This document shows, piece by piece, positions 42,596-50,894 of a stretch of 64,000 nucleotides of DNA. Where the stretch lies: contig NZ_JAGMUL010000114.1 in assembly GCF_019049285.1 (NCBI RefSeq), positions 1 to 64,000 of the forward strand. The letters run 5' to 3'. The translations under genes were made by a program, and so were the position numbers. The stretch comes from Streptomyces sp. AC550_RSS872. Its GTDB lineage: Bacteria > Actinomycetota > Actinomycetes > Streptomycetales > Streptomycetaceae. The notes under the pieces are model-generated. The model did no database searches. It was not told where the DNA came from and saw only the letters and a program-made list of their open reading frames with translations. Numbering within the stretch: the first letter of the stretch is position 1; each line of letters starts with the position of its first letter.

Positions 42596-42604
42596 ACGGT
42601 TTCC

Positions 42605-42636
42605 GGCCGTCACGGCCGTCACGGCCGTCACGGCCG
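42605..42636. repeat. 9-base tandem repeat
   Basis: GGCCGTCAC is repeated three times and followed by a partial fourth copy. It lies just upstream of the promoter of the tRNA-like unit and between it and the divergent hexosaminidase gene. It may be a regulatory array or simple slippage. Confidence 0.6.
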
Positions 42637-42724
42637 GGGCGTGCGGCCGCGCGAGGCGGCGCTTCTGAATAAGTGATCCACCCGGAGGTTGACTTTCGGC
42701 TGATCGAGCCAGAGCATTGCCGGG

Positions 42725-44224
42725 GTGAGCCCCTTCGAGCACGCACACGTGTCCTCCCGGTCGACCGCACTCCCCGCCGACCTGGACGAAGCCGCCCACC
42801 GCTGTCTCGTCGCCGGGTTCGACGGCGCCACGAGCGTGCCGGACATGCTCAAGGAGCTCATCGACCGCGGCCTCGGCGGGGTCATCCTCTTCACCCGCAA
42901 CATCCGCGACGCCCGGCAGGTGCGCCGGCTCACCGACGAACTGCGCGCGATACGCCCCGACCTCCTCGTCGCCATCGACAACGAGGGCGGCGGCATCGGC
43001 CACCTGGTCGCCGCCGGCGCCCCCGAGGTCCCCGGCTCCTACGCCCTCGGCGTCGTCGACGACCCGAACCTCACCGCCCGCTGCGCCGACGCCCTCGCCG
43101 GCCATCTGGCCACCCTCGGCATCACCGCCTCCTACGCCCCCGTGGCCGACCTCCAGCACCGGCCGGACAACCCGATCGTGCGCACCCGCTCCTTCGGCGC
43201 CGACCCCGGCCTCGCCGCCCGCCATCTGCGGGCCTGGATCACCGCCACCGAGGCCCGCTCCGTCGCCTCCTGCGCCAAGCACTTCCCCGGCCACGGCGGC
43301 ACCGTCACCGACAGCCACCACGGCATCGCCGTCGACCCACGGCCGTACGACGAACTCCGCGCCGACATCGAACCGTTCCGCGCCGCGATCGACGCCGGGG
43401 TACCGATGCTGATGAGCGCCCATGTCGTCTTCCCGGCCCTGGACCCGGGCCGCCCCGCCACGCTCAGCCGCCGCGTCCTCGGCGATCTGCTCCGCCACGA
43501 CCTCGGCTTCGACGGCGTCCTCGTCAGCGACGCCCTGGAGATGAAGGCGATCGCCGACCGGTACGGCGAGGCGGCCGGCGCGCGCATCGCCCTGGCCGCC
43601 GGCGCGGACCAGGTGATCATCGCCGTGGGGGATCTGAACGTCACCCTGGACTGCCGGGACGCCGTCCTCGGCGCACTGCGCACCGGAGTGCTCGCGCAGG
43701 AGCGGATCGAGGAGGCCGCGGGCCGGGTACGGCGGCTCGCCGAGCGCTACGCGACCCCCGTGCTCGACGTCGCCGGCTGGGACACGGGAGCCGGACTCGA
43801 GGCCGCCCGCCGGGCCGTGCGCGGCCGGGGCGTGCCGCCCGCCGTGCGCGGCGCCCATGTCGTCGACCTGTTCCCGCCGCCGCACCCCGCGCTCAACTGG
43901 GGCGGCGAGGACCTGCTGACCGAGATACGCGCCGTCGACCCCACGTCCACGGGCACGGCGGTCACCGGAGAGCCGGCCGACCCCGCCGAACTCGCCGACG
44001 GCATCCTGCGCTGCTGCGGGTCCGTTCCGCTGGTCGTGGCCACCTGCGACGCCGGACTGCACCCCTGGCAGGCCCGGCTGCGGGACGCCCTGCTGGCGCG
44101 GCGGCCGGACGCGGTACGGGTGGACACGGGGCTGCCGGAGGGCGGCGCGCTGTGCTCGTACGGGCGGGGGAGGGTCAACCTGCGGGCGGTGGCCGAGGCG
44201 TTGGCGGGCGTCACCGTCGGCTGA
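42725..44224 (+). CDS. GH3 beta-N-acetylhexosaminidase (NagZ type)
   Basis: A 499-residue cytoplasmic glycosidase. The GH3 barrel has AIDNEGGGIGHL, the NagZ signature KHFPGHGGTVTDSHHGI (catalytic His and Asp), and VLVSDALEMKAI with the nucleophile Asp. About 150 residues of C-terminal domain follow. It removes beta-GlcNAc from small glycans or muropeptides; no signal peptide, so it works on imported sugar. The start is GTG at 42725. Upstream GATCCACC and GGTTGAC weakly resemble the island's regulator motif. Confidence 0.88.
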   Translation: MSPFEHAHVSSRSTALPADLDEAAHRCLVAGFDGATSVPDMLKELIDRGLGGVILFTRNIRDARQVRRLTDELRAIRPDLLVAIDNEGGGIGHLVAAGAPEVPGSYALGVVDDPNLTARCADALAGHLATLGITASYAPVADLQHRPDNPIVRTRSFGADPGLAARHLRAWITATEARSVASCAKHFPGHGGTVTDSHHGIAVDPRPYDELRADIEPFRAAIDAGVPMLMSAHVVFPALDPGRPATLSRRVLGDLLRHDLGFDGVLVSDALEMKAIADRYGEAAGARIALAAGADQVIIAVGDLNVTLDCRDAVLGALRTGVLAQERIEEAAGRVRRLAERYATPVLDVAGWDTGAGLEAARRAVRGRGVPPAVRGAHVVDLFPPPHPALNWGGEDLLTEIRAVDPTSTGTAVTGEPADPAELADGILRCCGSVPLVVATCDAGLHPWQARLRDALLARRPDAVRVDTGLPEGGALCSYGRGRVNLRAVAEALAGVTVG

Positions 44225-44248
44225 CGCCCGCCGGCCGATCCGGGCGGC

Positions 44249-45496
44249 TCAGGCCGGCCGTACGACCTCCTTGATCCCCCTGGCCGCCAGGTACTCACCG
44301 TCCTCCGCCCGCGCGGCCAGGACGACCGCCGGGCGCAGCCCCTTAGCCCGCATCCGCATCCAGGCCTCGAAGTACGCGCCGCCGGGACCGGACACCGACC
44401 GGGTGCTCGGCGTGCAGTCCAGGAGCAGGGCGGTGTCGCGGGGGCGGGCCGGGTCCGGGGTCGCGCGCAGGCCGGTGATCGTCTCGGCGAGGGCCTCGGC
44501 GACCGGCTTGGCGCGGCCCGTCGAGTCGAACAGGCCCAGCGTGTACTCCAGTTCCGGGAAGTCGGCCAGCGACCGGTCCACGTCGTGCGAGCACCACCAG
44601 GTCACGCCCCACAGCCCCGCGCACTCGGCCGCGTTGCGTACGGTGGCGCGCGCGAAGTCGGGGGCATCGGCGGCCGGGATGTGCGGTGCGGGGGCGCCCG
44701 TCTCCTGGACCCAGACGGGGCGGGCGGGGTCGGTGGCGTACGCCTTGGCCAGCTCGGTGCCGTACTCGGCGAGGTGCCGGACCTGCGGGGAACGAGGGCC
44801 GTAGCGGCGGGCGCAGTCGCCGGAGAACACCCAGGGGTGGACGGTCGTCAGATCGCCCTTGCGGGCCGAGGACTCGGGGGTGAAGGCGTGGTCGTCGCCG
44901 TACCAGGCCGCGTCGTAGGCGGAGTGCGTGACCAGGCCGCCGTCGGGGCCGAGTCCGTCGCGGGCCGCCGCCAGGAGGGTGTCGAGGTAGTGGTCGACCT
45001 CGTCGGCCGTCACCGGGTTGTGCTCCACCAGGTTGTTGAGCTCGTTGCCGAGCTGGAGGCCGATGAGGTTCGGGCGTCCGGCGAGCGCGCGGCCCAGGGT
45101 ACGCAGGAGATCGGCCTGGGCCTCGATGGCCTCCGGGTCCGTGAAGACGTTGCGGTGGTGCCAGCTGCGGGTCCACTCCGGGTAGAAGTCGAAGCTCGAC
45201 AGATGGCCCTGGATGCCATCCACCATCACGTCCAGACCGGCCTCGCCGGCCAGGTCGACGAGGTGCGCCAGCTGGTCGACCGCCGCGGGGCGGACGAGGG
45301 TGCGGTTGGGCTGGAGCAGCGGCCAGAGGTGGAAGACGCGGACATGGTCGAGACCGAGACCGGCGATCCGGTCCAGGTCCGCACGGGCGCGCGGCGGGTC
45401 GAAGTCGTGCCAGGAGTGGAACCAGCCGTGGCGGGGCGTGTAGTTGACGCCGAAGCGGAGCGGGTGGATGGGATCCTCCTCGGGCCGGCCTTGCAC
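44249..45496 (-). CDS. GH5-like clan A glycoside hydrolase
   Basis: A protein of about 405-415 residues, no signal peptide. A TIM barrel starts at RFGVNYTPRHGWFHSW; the acid/base Glu is in GLQLGNELNNL, the nucleophile Glu in PVWVQETGAPAPH, and WGVTWWCSHD closes the barrel. The fold matches beta-mannanase/cellulase-like enzymes, and a mannoside or N-glycan core substrate is plausible. The only in-frame start is GTG at 45496, but GAGGAGG lies ten codons downstream, directly before an ATC codon, so an altered or non-canonical start is possible. It is divergent from the kinase gene. Confidence 0.82.
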   Translation of the reverse strand: MQGRPEEDPIHPLRFGVNYTPRHGWFHSWHDFDPPRARADLDRIAGLGLDHVRVFHLWPLLQPNRTLVRPAAVDQLAHLVDLAGEAGLDVMVDGIQGHLSSFDFYPEWTRSWHHRNVFTDPEAIEAQADLLRTLGRALAGRPNLIGLQLGNELNNLVEHNPVTADEVDHYLDTLLAAARDGLGPDGGLVTHSAYDAAWYGDDHAFTPESSARKGDLTTVHPWVFSGDCARRYGPRSPQVRHLAEYGTELAKAYATDPARPVWVQETGAPAPHIPAADAPDFARATVRNAAECAGLWGVTWWCSHDVDRSLADFPELEYTLGLFDSTGRAKPVAEALAETITGLRATPDPARPRDTALLLDCTPSTRSVSGPGGAYFEAWMRMRAKGLRPAVVLAARAEDGEYLAARGIKEVVRPA

Positions 45497-45533
45497 GGGC
45501 TCGGGTGCGTCTGTCTCTTGTCTGCCGCGAATG

Positions 45534-45574
45534 TATCAACCACCATGGGCGACGATGAATAGTGATTTGAACCA
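45534..45574. promoter_or_regulatory. RpiR-type operator sites between the GH5-like and kinase genes
   Basis: TATCAACCACC (45534-45544) and GTGATTTGAACCA (45562-45574) are two copies of the island motif. The second is identical over 13 bases to the site upstream of the sugar-binding protein (TGGTTCAAATCAC in the other orientation). It overlaps the first codons of the kinase gene. Confidence 0.6.
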
Positions 45575-46583
45575 AAGCTCGGCCGGACGGGCACCGGCGT
45601 ACGTCGTGGGCCTCGACGCCGGTGGCACCCGTACGCGTGCCGTCCTCGCGCCCGCGCACGGCGGCGACCCCGAGGGCGAGGGTGTCTCCGGGCCCGGCAA
45701 CGCCCTGACCGTGCCCGGCGCGCAGCTCACCGAGCACCTCGCCGAGGCCCTCGCACAAGCCGTGCCGGAGGCGGTGCGCGGCCGTGTCGTCGCGGTGGCG
45801 GGCGGGTTCGCGGGCGCCTCGCGGACCGCTCCGGAGGAGCCGGGCCGGGTCAGGGCGCACGCCGCTGTCACCGTCGCCCTGCGCCGGCTGGGCATCGGCG
45901 CCGACTCGATCGAGATCCACAGCGACATCGAGGCCGCGTTCGCCTCCGCGCCCGGCCACCCCGCCGACGGGCTCGCCCTGGTGGCCGGCACCGGCGCGGT
46001 AGCGGTGCGCATCACCGCACGCGTGTGCACCGAGACCGCGGGCGGCGACGGCTGGCTGCTCGGCGACGACGGCGGCGGCTTCTGGATCGGGCGCGAGGCG
46101 GTACGGCTGGCGCTGCGCATGGCCGACGGACGGGGCGGGCCGACGGCGCTGGCCGCGTCGGTGGGGCGGGCGCTGGACGTGCCCGAGGATGTCCTGCCGG
46201 GGGAGCAGCCGGGCCCGTACGACACCGGAGCCTGGACCCGGGCCCGGCGCGAGGCCTACCGCATGCACCTGCTCCCCGCCGTGATGGACCGGCCACCTGT
46301 CCACCTGGCCCGGCTCGCCCCGCTCGTGGCCGAGGCCGCCGCCCGGCACCAGGACGCCCTCGCCACGGGGATCCTCGAAACGGCCGCCGACCACCTCGCC
46401 GACACCGTCCGCGCCCTCGAACCGCGCTCCGGCGAGCGGATCGTCGCGACCGGGGGCCTGCTCGGACCCGAAGGCCCGCTCACCGGCCCCCTCACCGCTC
46501 GGCTCCAGCACCTCGGACTCACCCTCGACTGGGTGCCCGACGGCTCCCGCGGAGCGGTCGCCCTCGCACGCCTCGCCGTCTGA
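45555..46583 (+). CDS. BadF/BcrA-type sugar kinase (GlcNAc kinase-like)
   Basis: A 342-residue ASKHA-fold kinase with phosphate-binding GLDAGGTRTRAVL, VAGGFAGASR, ALVAGTGAVAVR, GWLLGDDGGGFWIG and ATGGLLGPEG. Relatives phosphorylate N-acetylglucosamine. In the island it would trap the GlcNAc freed by the hexosaminidases. The ATG at 45555 lies inside the operator and its ribosome site is weak, so the exact start is uncertain. Confidence 0.85.
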   Translation: MNSDLNQSSAGRAPAYVVGLDAGGTRTRAVLAPAHGGDPEGEGVSGPGNALTVPGAQLTEHLAEALAQAVPEAVRGRVVAVAGGFAGASRTAPEEPGRVRAHAAVTVALRRLGIGADSIEIHSDIEAAFASAPGHPADGLALVAGTGAVAVRITARVCTETAGGDGWLLGDDGGGFWIGREAVRLALRMADGRGGPTALAASVGRALDVPEDVLPGEQPGPYDTGAWTRARREAYRMHLLPAVMDRPPVHLARLAPLVAEAAARHQDALATGILETAADHLADTVRALEPRSGERIVATGGLLGPEGPLTGPLTARLQHLGLTLDWVPDGSRGAVALARLAV

Positions 46584-46727
46584 GGCAGGACCGGCGCCAC
46601 GGCCCGCTCGCCCGACCGGCGTCGGACCCCGCCCGATGGGGCGGCACGCATGCGCGCCCCACCGGCAGCGAAATCCCCCCACGACCCGACACCGCACCAG
46701 CCGCTCGCACGAAAGGGGACCGGCCGC

Positions 46728-49022
46728 ATGCCGACTCCGGACCACGCGGTCGCGCCCCTCCGGGCCGACCGCCCCCGCTACCTCGATCCCACCGCCCCCG
46801 TCGACACCCGGGTCCGCGACCTGCTCTCCCGTATGACGCTGCGCGAGAAGGCGGGCCAGCTCAACCAGCGGATGTACGGCTGGGACGCCTACCGACGCAC
46901 CCCCGACGGCGGCTTCGAACTCACCGACGCGCTCTACGCCGAGACCGACCGCTTCGAGGGGCTCGGCGCCCTCTACGGCCTCCAGCGCGCCGACGCCTGG
47001 TCCGGCGTCGACCACACCAACGGGCCCGGCGCCGAGGACGGTGCGGCCCTCGCCGCGCTCGTGCAGCGGCATGTCGTCGAGCGCAGCCGGCTCGGGATTC
47101 CCGCGCTGTTCGTCGAGGAGGTGCCGCACGGGCACATGGCACTGGACGGCACGGTCCTCCCGGTCAATCTGGCGGCCGGTGCCACCTGGAACCCCGGGCT
47201 GTACGAACGCGCCGCCGCCCACGCCGCCGCCGAACTGCGGTCCCGCGGCGGCCACGTGGCCCTCGTCTCGGCGCTCGACATCGCCCGCGACCCCCGCTGG
47301 GGCCGCACCGAGGAGTGCTTCGGGGAGGACCCCTACCTCGCCGCCCGGTTCACGGAGGCCGTCGTACGCGGCATGCAGGGCGAGCCCGCCGAGTACTTCG
47401 CCGCCGACAAGGCTCCCGTCGTCCTCAAGCACTTCGCCGGACAGGGCGCCACCGTCGGCGGCCGCAACTCCGCCGAGTCCGAGCTGGGCCTGCGCGAGCT
47501 GCACGAGATCCACCTCCCGGCCGCCCGCGCAGGCGTCCGCGCCGGGGCAGCCGCCGTCATGGCCGCGTACAACGAGGTGGACGGAATGCCCTGCTCCGGG
47601 AACCGGGCGCTGCTCACCGGACTCCTCAGAGAACGCTGGGGGTTCGAGGGCCTGGTGATGGCCGACGGCCTCGCGGTGGACCGGCTCGCCAGGATCACCG
47701 GCGACAAGGTGTCCGCGGGCGCCCTCGCGCTCGGCGCCGGTGTCGATCTGAGCCTCTGGGACGAGGGCTTCACGCATCTGGAGGAGGCGGTCGAGCGGGG
47801 GCTGGTGGCCGAGGAGGTCCTCGACACCGCGGTCGCCCGCGTCCTGCGGCTCAAGTTCAGGCTGCGGCTGTTCGATCAGAAGGCCGGGACCGGGGACGGC
47901 ACCGGGGACGGCACCACCCCCTTCCCGGCGCATGGCCGGGAGGTGAGCACGGCTGTCGCCCGGAGCGCGGTCACCCTCCTGCACAACGACGCCGGGGTCC
48001 TGCCCCTGCCGGCGTCCGTCACCCGGGTCGCCGTCCTCGGCCCCCAGTCCGCCACCGTCGCCCACCAGTTGGGCGACTACACCGCGCCGCAGCGCCCCGG
48101 CACGGGAGTGAGCCTCCTCGACGGACTACGGCGTCTCGCCCCGCCCGGCCTCGACATCCGTCACGCCCCCGGCTGCGCCCTCACCGGCGACGACCTGTCC
48201 GGCATCCCCGAAGCGGTCGCCGCGGCCGCCGCCTCCGACCTGGCCGTGCTGGCGCTGGGCGGCAGCAGCGCCCGTACGCCCGGCACGGAGTTCGACGCCA
48301 ACGGTGCCGCGCGCACCGTCGTCTCCGAGATGACCTGCGGCGAGGGCGTCGACCTGGCCGGGCTGCGGCTCGGGAAGGCCCAGAACGCGCTGCTGGAGGC
48401 CGTCGTCGCGACCGGGACGCCGACCGTGGTCGTGCTGGTCCAGGGCCGGCCGCACGTCGTCCCCGCCACCGCAGCCGCCGCCCTGCTCACCGCCTGGTAC
48501 CCGGGCCCCTGGGGCGGCGACGCGCTCGCCGAGGTACTGCTCGGCCTCGCCGAACCCGTCGGCCGGCTCCCGGTGTCGGTGCCGCGCTCCGCCGCCCAGC
48601 TCCCCGTGTACTACAACCACAAGGACACCGAGTACGGCGGCTATGCGGACGAGGACGCCGAGCCGCTCTACTCCTTCGGGCACGGGCTGTCGTACACGAG
48701 CTTCGCGTACGGCCCGCCGCGGCTGTCCGGGCACACCGTCGAGGTCGACATCACCAACACCGGTCGGCGTCACGGCCGTTCCGTCGCCCAGCTGTACCTG
48801 CGCCGGCTGCGGACCCCCGTATGGCCGCGCACGCTGGAGCTGTGCGGCTTCCGGGCCGTCGACCTGGCGCCGGGCGAGACCCGTACGGTGACGTTCCCGC
48901 TCGGCGCCGGTCTGCCCGGCAGGGACACGGTGGTCGAGTTCCGTGTCGCGGAGTCGGCGCGGGCGGCCCTGACCGCCGTACCGACTCAGAGCTTCACGGC
49001 GCCCGACGAGACCCCCTTGTAG
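46728..49022 (+). CDS. GH3 beta-glucosidase-like enzyme
   Basis: This is a 764-residue three-domain GH3 enzyme. The barrel holds VEEVPHGHMAL, DPRWGRTEECFGEDPYL, VLKHFAGQG and the nucleophile Asp in LVMADGLAVDRL. The alpha/beta sandwich begins at VTLLHNDAGVLPLP, and an Fn3-like domain with YSFGHGLSYTSFAY and the VEVDITNTGRRHGRSVAQLYL block ends it. No signal peptide; the ATG at 46728 has AAAGGGG. The exact sugar is uncertain; xylosidase or glucosidase activity is equally possible. The 3' end overlaps the convergent permease gene by 37 bases. Confidence 0.88.
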   Translation: MPTPDHAVAPLRADRPRYLDPTAPVDTRVRDLLSRMTLREKAGQLNQRMYGWDAYRRTPDGGFELTDALYAETDRFEGLGALYGLQRADAWSGVDHTNGPGAEDGAALAALVQRHVVERSRLGIPALFVEEVPHGHMALDGTVLPVNLAAGATWNPGLYERAAAHAAAELRSRGGHVALVSALDIARDPRWGRTEECFGEDPYLAARFTEAVVRGMQGEPAEYFAADKAPVVLKHFAGQGATVGGRNSAESELGLRELHEIHLPAARAGVRAGAAAVMAAYNEVDGMPCSGNRALLTGLLRERWGFEGLVMADGLAVDRLARITGDKVSAGALALGAGVDLSLWDEGFTHLEEAVERGLVAEEVLDTAVARVLRLKFRLRLFDQKAGTGDGTGDGTTPFPAHGREVSTAVARSAVTLLHNDAGVLPLPASVTRVAVLGPQSATVAHQLGDYTAPQRPGTGVSLLDGLRRLAPPGLDIRHAPGCALTGDDLSGIPEAVAAAAASDLAVLALGGSSARTPGTEFDANGAARTVVSEMTCGEGVDLAGLRLGKAQNALLEAVVATGTPTVVVLVQGRPHVVPATAAAALLTAWYPGPWGGDALAEVLLGLAEPVGRLPVSVPRSAAQLPVYYNHKDTEYGGYADEDAEPLYSFGHGLSYTSFAYGPPRLSGHTVEVDITNTGRRHGRSVAQLYLRRLRTPVWPRTLELCGFRAVDLAPGETRTVTFPLGAGLPGRDTVVEFRVAESARAALTAVPTQSFTAPDETPL

Positions 49023-49864
49023 AACCACCGCTGCGTGATCACGAACAGCACCAGCACCGGGATCACCGAGATCACCGATCCCGCCATCACCAGCCGCTGG
49101 TCGTAGCCGAACGACGACGTCTGAAGCCGGGCCAGGCCCAGCGTCAGCGTGAAGTGCTCCTCGGAGCGCAGCACGATCAGCGGCCAGAGGAAGTCGTCCC
49201 AGGCGCTGATGAAGGTGTTGATGGTGACGACCAGGATCGCGCCGTACGCGGACGGGAGGTACAGGTGGCGGAATCGCTTCCACTCGCCCGCGCCGTCCAG
49301 CATCGCCGCGTCCTCGATCTCGCGCGGCACGGCGAGGAACGCGGCCCGCATGATGAGGACGTTGATCGCGGCGACGAAGCCGGGCAGCCAGACACCGACG
49401 AGGTTGTCGACCAGACCCATGTCACGGACGCTCAGGAACAGCGACACCATGATCGACTCGAAGGGGAACATCATGGAGGCCATCAGCAGCACCCACACCA
49501 GTCCCCGGCCCTTCCAGGCGGGCTTGGAGAGCATGTAGCCGGCCATCGTGGAGAAGACCAGCTGACTGGTGATCGAGATGACCGCGACGAACAGGCTGTT
49601 CCGGATGTACGTCCACACCGGGACCTGGGCGAAGACCTGCTCGTAGGCCCGCAGGGTGGGGTGGTGCGGGAGGAGGGAGGCGCCGGCGCCGAAGACGTCC
49701 TCGGTGGGGCCCTTGAGCGACGACAGCACCTGCCAGGCCAGCGGGCCCACGGTGATGAACAGGACGAACACCAACAGCAGGTAGCGGACGACCAGTTCGC
49801 GGGGGCGGCCGTAGTCCCGCCAGCGCGGGGTCAGGCGCCGGTTCTTCTCGACGGCCGTCGTCAT
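48986..49864 (-). CDS. carbohydrate ABC permease, MalG type
   Basis: A 292-residue permease with six helices and the EAA loop ALLDGAGEWKRFRHLYLPSA-like segment (EIEDAAMLDGAGEWKRFRH). It overlaps the other permease gene by four bases (ATGA). No ATPase gene is nearby; Streptomyces importers of this class share the MsiK ATPase. Its substrate is probably an oligosaccharide from the island. Confidence 0.93.
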   Translation of the reverse strand: MTTAVEKNRRLTPRWRDYGRPRELVVRYLLLVFVLFITVGPLAWQVLSSLKGPTEDVFGAGASLLPHHPTLRAYEQVFAQVPVWTYIRNSLFVAVISITSQLVFSTMAGYMLSKPAWKGRGLVWVLLMASMMFPFESIMVSLFLSVRDMGLVDNLVGVWLPGFVAAINVLIMRAAFLAVPREIEDAAMLDGAGEWKRFRHLYLPSAYGAILVVTINTFISAWDDFLWPLIVLRSEEHFTLTLGLARLQTSSFGYDQRLVMAGSVISVIPVLVLFVITQRWFYKGVSSGAVKL

Positions 49865-50892
49865 CCCTCGTCCTCCTTCGTCAGGCGCTGGGCGAGCAGC
49901 GTCAGGCCCAGGGTGAGCGCGAACAGGGCGACGCTGACCGCAGCGCCGTATCCGGCGTTGCCGGTGAGCGGGTCGAGGCCGACGTCCCGGATGTAGAAGG
50001 GGAGCGTGCGGTCGGCGCCGCCGGGGCCGCCGGTGGCGCCGCCGAGCATGTAGATCTCGGTGAAGACACGCAGCGAGCCGATGCCGGTGAGGGTGCCGAC
50101 CAGCATCATCGACTGGCGTACGCCGGGCACGGTCACGTGCCAGAAGCGGCGCACCGCCCCGGCGCCGTCCACGGCGGCCGCCTCATGGAGTTCCCTGGGC
50201 ACGTTCCCGAGGGCGGCCAGGTAGAAGATCATGTACCAGCCGAGGCCCTTCCAGAGGGTCAGGCCCATCGCCGACAGCAGGATCAGCCAGGAGTCGGACA
50301 GGAAGGGGATGGCGTCCCGGATGATGTGCGCCTTCTGGAGCCAGGTGTTGACCAGGCCCTGGTCGCTCAGCAGCCACTGCCAGCTCAGGCCGACGACCAC
50401 GCTGGAGGCGAGGACCGGGGTGTAGAAGGCGGAGCGGAAGAAGCCGATGCCCGGGAGGTTCTTCTCCACCAGGACCGCGAGCAGCAGCGGCAGCAGGATC
50501 ATCAGGGGGACGACGATCACGGCGTACAGGATGCTGTTGCGGGTCGCCAGCCAGAAGTCCGAATCCCCCAGCATGCGGGTGTAGTTGTCCAGCCCCACCA
50601 CGTTGTACGCGCCGCCGAGCGGCTTGGCGTCGGTGAAGGACACCAGGATCGTGTTGAGGAAGGGGAAGACGCCGAAGACCGTCGTGCCGACGATCGCCGG
50701 GAGCATCCACAGCCAGGGCAGCCACCAGCGGCGGTAGAGCGCCGCGCCCCCAGCGTCCGCCGCCGGGCCGGGCGTGACGGAGCGGAGGGCGCGGCGCAGG
50801 CGCCCCGGCGGTTCGGGTACGGAGCCGGGGCGGGGGGCGCCCGCCCCGAGGGGAGCGGGAACGGGCGCCTGGTCCACGGTGTGCTGAGCCAT
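49861..50892 (-). CDS. carbohydrate ABC permease, MalF type
   Basis: A 343-residue permease. A disordered Pro/Gly-rich N-terminus (~1-45) precedes the helices starting at WLPWLWMLPAIVGTTVFG. The EAA loop is ELHEAAAVDGAGAVRRFWHV. It begins three bases after the binding-protein gene and ends overlapping the MalG-type gene, so the three form an operon. Confidence 0.93.
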   Translation of the reverse strand: MAQHTVDQAPVPAPLGAGAPRPGSVPEPPGRLRRALRSVTPGPAADAGGAALYRRWWLPWLWMLPAIVGTTVFGVFPFLNTILVSFTDAKPLGGAYNVVGLDNYTRMLGDSDFWLATRNSILYAVIVVPLMILLPLLLAVLVEKNLPGIGFFRSAFYTPVLASSVVVGLSWQWLLSDQGLVNTWLQKAHIIRDAIPFLSDSWLILLSAMGLTLWKGLGWYMIFYLAALGNVPRELHEAAAVDGAGAVRRFWHVTVPGVRQSMMLVGTLTGIGSLRVFTEIYMLGGATGGPGGADRTLPFYIRDVGLDPLTGNAGYGAAVSVALFALTLGLTLLAQRLTKEDEG

Positions 50893-50894
50893 CG

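Noticed and set aside
42605..42636. CRISPR-like repeat
   Set aside because: Unit is nine bases, directly joined without spacers.
44343..48065. 1240-residue open frame on the minus strand
   Set aside because: Antisense to the kinase and GH3 genes and out of frame with the GH5-like gene; composition is that of a shadow frame.
46025..49996. 1323-residue open frame on the plus strand
   Set aside because: Shadow of the GH3 and permease genes with Arg/Pro-rich content.
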